A stretch of DNA of 25,985 bases, taken from positions 1-25,985 of the forward strand of contig CAIXQV010000311.1 in the NCBI GenBank assembly GCA_903921605.1, in the 5' to 3' direction. The DNA comes from an uncultured Planctomycetaceae bacterium (lineage in GTDB: Bacteria > Planctomycetota > Planctomycetia > Planctomycetales > Planctomycetaceae). The notes under the pieces are model-generated. The model did not search any database, was not told where the DNA came from, and was given only the letters and a program-made list of their open reading frames with translations. This document shows, piece by piece, positions 23,063 through 25,985 of the stretch. Position numbers and translations under genes: made by a program. Every line of letters begins with the position of its first letter. The stretch's first letter is position 1.

Positions 23063-25816
23063 ATGTTCGAAAGAGTGACGATGCGTGGAAATCTCCGACA
23101 CTGGCTCAATCGCGTTTTCTTTCGCTCGCCTGCCGAAAGACGCAGACGTTCCGGGAGAAGAATTCAGACGGAACCGCTGGAGTCACGGCTATTGTTGGCG
23201 GCAGAGTTTAATCTCGTGCGAGACATCAACCTGAAGTTGAATTCAGTCGGCTCGAATCCCAGCCAGTTTACGACCGTTGGTTCGGCAGTGTACTTCGTTG
23301 CGACAACAGAGAGTCACGGGACGGAGTTGTGGAGAAGTAATGGAACTTCCAGCGGCACAGTTCTTGTAAAAGACATTTTCCCGTCGAGTGGTAATAGCTC
23401 ACCGGACAAGCTGGTCAACGTCAATGGCACGCTGTACTTCACCGCTGACAATGGTGTCAATGGACGTGAGCTTTGGAAGACCAATGGTACTTCGGCTGGA
23501 ACATTGATGGTCGCGGATCTTTTCGCGGGCAGTGGAAGTTCCGATCCTGACTCATTGGTAAATGTTGGCGGGACTGTATTCTTTTCTGCGGCTAACTCTG
23601 GCAATGGCAGAGAACTTTGGAAAAGCAATGGAACTGCTTCTAGCACCGTCCTCGTAAAAGACATCAATCCCGGAACGGTCAGCGGAGATCCTCGATTTCT
23701 TATCAACGTTGGTGGCACTGTCTTTTTTAGTGCGGACGATGGTGTCAGAAAACGTGAGCTTTGGAAAAGTAATGGAACCGCGTCAGGAACAGTTCTTGTT
23801 CGTGATATTCATACCACCGCTGAAAGTGCGCCTCGCTATCTGACCAACGTCAACGGCGTGTTGTACTTCAGCGCCAAAGATAATACGGCCGGCTACGAGC
23901 TCTGGAAGAGCAATGGTTTGTCCGCTGGCACCGTGATGGTCAAGGACATCGGAATCGTCCTGAAGAGTTCAAGCCCGCGATCTCTCAGCAATATCGGCGG
24001 AGTGCTTTACTTCAGCGCTGATGATGGCGTCAAAGGGCGGGAACTCTGGAAGAGTACCGGCACTTCTGCCGGGACCGTGATAGTAAAAGACATTCTGCCC
24101 GGCAGCACAGGGTCGATGCGGAATGTCTGGAATGGATTGACCAACGTCAGTGGCACGTTCTACTTTGAAGCAGATGATGGTGTTAACGGGGCCGAGTTGT
24201 GGAAGAGTAACGGCACCGCAGCCGGTACGGTGCTGGTGAAGAATATCGCCGCTGGGATTGCTGGAGCCAGACTCGCTTCTCTGACTAATCTGAACGGTGC
24301 ACTTTATTTTTCGGCCAATGACGGGACCACAGGCGCAGAACTCTGGAAGAGTAATGGAGCCTCGTCCGGAACAGTTCAGCTCAAAGATATCGTTACTGGC
24401 AGCGCTACAGCCAGTTCTGGTCCGGCGTATCTGATCAATTCAAACGGTACGCTGTACTTTCGCGCCAACGATGGTGTTCGCGGTGCAGAGCTGTGGAAGA
24501 GCGACGGCTCTTCTGGTGGTACCTCAATCGTCAGCGACATTCGCGGTGGTACGTTGGGAGCGTTGCCGAACTCGTTGACGAATGTCGGCGGAACAATCTA
24601 CTTCACAGCTGATGACGGAATTCATGGAACGGAGATCTGGAAGTCCAATGGCACGTCTGCCGGTACGGTGTTGGTGCAAGATCTCATTGCTGGAGCAGTG
24701 AGCAGTTCTCCGAGATATCTCACAAACGTGAATGGCACTCTTTTCTTCGCCGCAAGCACGAGTGCGACCGGGTTTGAACTCTGGAAGACCAACGGGACCT
24801 CGGCCGGAACGGTGATGGTAAAGGACATCCTGCCTGGTACTGGACATTCTGCGCCTTCCGGGCTTACGAATATCGGCGGAGTGCTCTACTTTATCGCCAG
24901 CAATGGCACCAATGGTCGTGAACTTTGGCGAAGTAACGGGACTGCGGCCGGCACCACAATGGTCCGAGATATTCGCCCGGGCAGCGGTAATTCCGGTATC
25001 AGCGGCATCACGAACATCAATGGTAAACTCTATTTTCAGGCCAATGATGGAGCGAGTGGTTTTGAGCTTTGGAGGAGTGATGGAGCTTCAGCGGGTACGG
25101 TTCTCGTTAAGGATATCTCTGCGGGCAGCAGCAATAGTTATCCGGTCAGCCTGACGAACATCAACGGCACGCTTTATTTTACTGCCACGACTGCAGCGAA
25201 TGGCCGTGAACTATGGAAGAGTAACGGGACTGCGTCCGGTACGGTTCTGGTGAAGGATATACGCTCAGGCAGTATCGGATCGATGCCCCGTGAACTGACC
25301 AATGTTGGCGGAGTGCTCTATTTTGTCGCGGACAATGGTGTGAATGGCGAAGAACTCTGGAAGTCAAACGGAACATCTGCTGGTACGTTGTTGGTCAAAG
25401 ATGTTGAACCGGGCGCGGCGTCGAGCAGTCCGGTCTATCTGACGAATGTCAGCGGGACCCTGTACTTTACAGCTCGAACTGCTAGTCAGGGTTACGAACT
25501 GTGGAAGAGCAACGGTACATCGGCAGGGACAGTTCTGGTGAAAGATATTAGCCCCGGAACTCGCAGTAGTAATGTGGCTGGATTGCAGAACGTGAACGGT
25601 ACCCTGTACTTCATTGCTGACGATGGTGTCAGTGGATACGAGATCTGGAAGTCGGACGGAACAAGTTCTGGAACAATCCTCGTCGACGACATCAGCGGTG
25701 ATTCCGGTAACAGTGCTCCAAAGACGATGCTTGTTGTGGGGACAAGGCTTTATGTTGTTGCGTCGACCAATGCAAACGGGCTGGAACTGTTCTCTCTGGA
25801 CCTGTCAGTGCTTTGA
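23063..25816 (+). CDS. Exported ELWxxDGT-type repeat protein, probable beta-propeller
   Basis: The protein has 917 residues. The first 48 are basic and end with EPLESRLLLAAEF, the planctomycete-type N-terminal sorting signal (LExRxLLxA). From residue 49 there are 17 complete units of about 47-50 residues and a shortened eighteenth, each reading roughly LTNVxGTLYFxADDGVxGxELWKSNGTSAGTVLVKDI. This is the ELWxxDGT family motif, with Asn preferred to Asp in the middle here. Such units are expected to form beta-propeller-like blades. No C-terminal anchor, dockerin or PEP-CTERM sequence is seen. The function is unknown; a surface or adhesive role is a guess. An ATG at 23081 is an alternative start. 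Confidence 0.92.
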   Translation: MFERVTMRGNLRHWLNRVFFRSPAERRRRSGRRIQTEPLESRLLLAAEFNLVRDINLKLNSVGSNPSQFTTVGSAVYFVATTESHGTELWRSNGTSSGTVLVKDIFPSSGNSSPDKLVNVNGTLYFTADNGVNGRELWKTNGTSAGTLMVADLFAGSGSSDPDSLVNVGGTVFFSAANSGNGRELWKSNGTASSTVLVKDINPGTVSGDPRFLINVGGTVFFSADDGVRKRELWKSNGTASGTVLVRDIHTTAESAPRYLTNVNGVLYFSAKDNTAGYELWKSNGLSAGTVMVKDIGIVLKSSSPRSLSNIGGVLYFSADDGVKGRELWKSTGTSAGTVIVKDILPGSTGSMRNVWNGLTNVSGTFYFEADDGVNGAELWKSNGTAAGTVLVKNIAAGIAGARLASLTNLNGALYFSANDGTTGAELWKSNGASSGTVQLKDIVTGSATASSGPAYLINSNGTLYFRANDGVRGAELWKSDGSSGGTSIVSDIRGGTLGALPNSLTNVGGTIYFTADDGIHGTEIWKSNGTSAGTVLVQDLIAGAVSSSPRYLTNVNGTLFFAASTSATGFELWKTNGTSAGTVMVKDILPGTGHSAPSGLTNIGGVLYFIASNGTNGRELWRSNGTAAGTTMVRDIRPGSGNSGISGITNINGKLYFQANDGASGFELWRSDGASAGTVLVKDISAGSSNSYPVSLTNINGTLYFTATTAANGRELWKSNGTASGTVLVKDIRSGSIGSMPRELTNVGGVLYFVADNGVNGEELWKSNGTSAGTLLVKDVEPGAASSSPVYLTNVSGTLYFTARTASQGYELWKSNGTSAGTVLVKDISPGTRSSNVAGLQNVNGTLYFIADDGVSGYEIWKSDGTSSGTILVDDISGDSGNSAPKTMLVVGTRLYVVASTNANGLELFSLDLSVL
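23207..25800 (+). repeat. In-gene tandem array of about 145-bp ELWxxDGT-type units
   Basis: The array consists of 17 full units and one degenerate terminal unit. Units are similar in protein but differ at many synonymous sites: ELWKSNGT is written with TTG, CTG or CTC for Leu and AAG or AAA for Lys in different units. Units 3 and 6 carry rare variants (STVLV; KSTGT). The last unit keeps only GLELFSLDLSVL. Unit length varies by one to four residues in the segment between DI and LTNV. Confidence 0.85.
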
Positions 25817-25840
25817 AGGCTGAGGCCGATTGCACGCAAC

Positions 25841-25985
25841 TCAGTGAGCACCCAGATACGCCTTGCGAACTTCGTCACTTGAAGCCAGTTCTGCGGCCGG
25901 ACCTTCCATCTCGATTGAGCCGACCTCGATCACATAAGCACGATGCGCGACCTTCAGCGCCATGGCGGCGTTTTGTTCAACCAGC
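25841..25985 (-). CDS. livF: C terminus of branched-chain amino acid ABC transporter ATP-binding protein (LivF-like)
   Basis: Only the last 47 codons lie in the window, ending at a TGA (25843-25841) and running off the right edge. The translation LVEQNAAMALKVAHRAYVIE is followed by VGSIEMEGPAAELASSDEVR and KAYLGAH. LVEQN is the H-loop region of this subfamily, and the RAYVIExGxI-x-G-xAxEL-xxDxVxxAYLG pattern is the classic end of LivF. Urea transporter UrtE has a similar end, so the substrate could also be urea or amides. The gene is convergent with the ELWxxDGT-type repeat gene, 24 bp beyond its stop. Confidence 0.85.
   Translation of the reverse strand, partial: LVEQNAAMALKVAHRAYVIEVGSIEMEGPAAELASSDEVRKAYLGAH

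Noticed and set aside
22783..23211. Open plus-strand frame of 142 codons before the repeat gene
   Set aside because: It overlaps the start of the repeat protein out of frame and lacks protein-like features.
23207..25800. Regularly spaced repeats suggesting a CRISPR-like array
   Set aside because: The units lie in one long reading frame and repeat at the protein level; they are ELWxxDGT-type units, with no short identical repeats or unique spacers.

Overview
The window looks like a chromosomal segment of a planctomycete, probably of the family Planctomycetaceae or a relative; the base composition appears moderately GC-rich, by eye. The lineage call rests on four protein types that are typical of the phylum: a large secreted DUF1549/DUF1553 (PSCyt-type) protein with Big2-like domains, a DUF1559 prepilin-like protein with the H-X9-DG signature, an ELWxxDGT-type repeat protein whose N terminus carries the planctomycete LESRxLLxA signal, and a conserved DUF2617-like protein. 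No rRNA, tRNA, CRISPR array, transposase or phage gene was seen.

Layout. Positions 1-3170 (minus strand) hold the start of a secreted S15/CocE-type hydrolase and, upstream of it, the DUF1549/DUF1553 protein, separated by a long hairpin. Positions 3514-9206 (minus strand) hold a three-gene signalling cassette: a CHASE4-HAMP membrane histidine kinase, a REC-HisKA-HATPase-REC-Hpt hybrid kinase translationally coupled to it, and a REC-HD-GYP cyclic-di-GMP phosphodiesterase. Positions 9620-10189 hold a DUF2617-like protein, convergent with an exported vanadium-dependent haloperoxidase (10350-11747). A 686-bp stretch with no secure gene follows, then a lipB-like gene overlapping lipA (12434-14105). 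Converging with these are a small membrane protein and a secreted protein of unknown function (14121-15319). RNase PH follows (15737-16438), then a 700-bp noncoding stretch that contains an imperfect 150-bp tandem duplication, the DUF1559 protein, and an MFS transporter that ends at a long inverted repeat shared with a convergent RidA-like gene. Positions 20786-22746 look like an operon of a STAS protein, a LOG-family protein with a C-terminal extension, and a small protein with a twin-arginine-like leader. The window closes with a 917-residue ELWxxDGT-type repeat protein and, on the minus strand, the last 47 codons of a livF-like ABC ATPase.

How the genes relate. The kinase cassette can be read as one multistep phosphorelay: membrane CHASE4 sensor, soluble hybrid kinase with a terminal Hpt, and a REC-HD-GYP output that lowers c-di-GMP. 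The lipB-like/lipA pair is the usual octanoyl transfer and sulfur insertion unit, except that the LipB-like protein appears to lack both the catalytic lysine and the catalytic cysteine. That is the most surprising protein-level observation here. The other genes look like independent transcription units, several of them bounded by palindromic intergenic repeats of more than one family.

All calls are from reading sequence and translations by eye. No database search or structure prediction was run.
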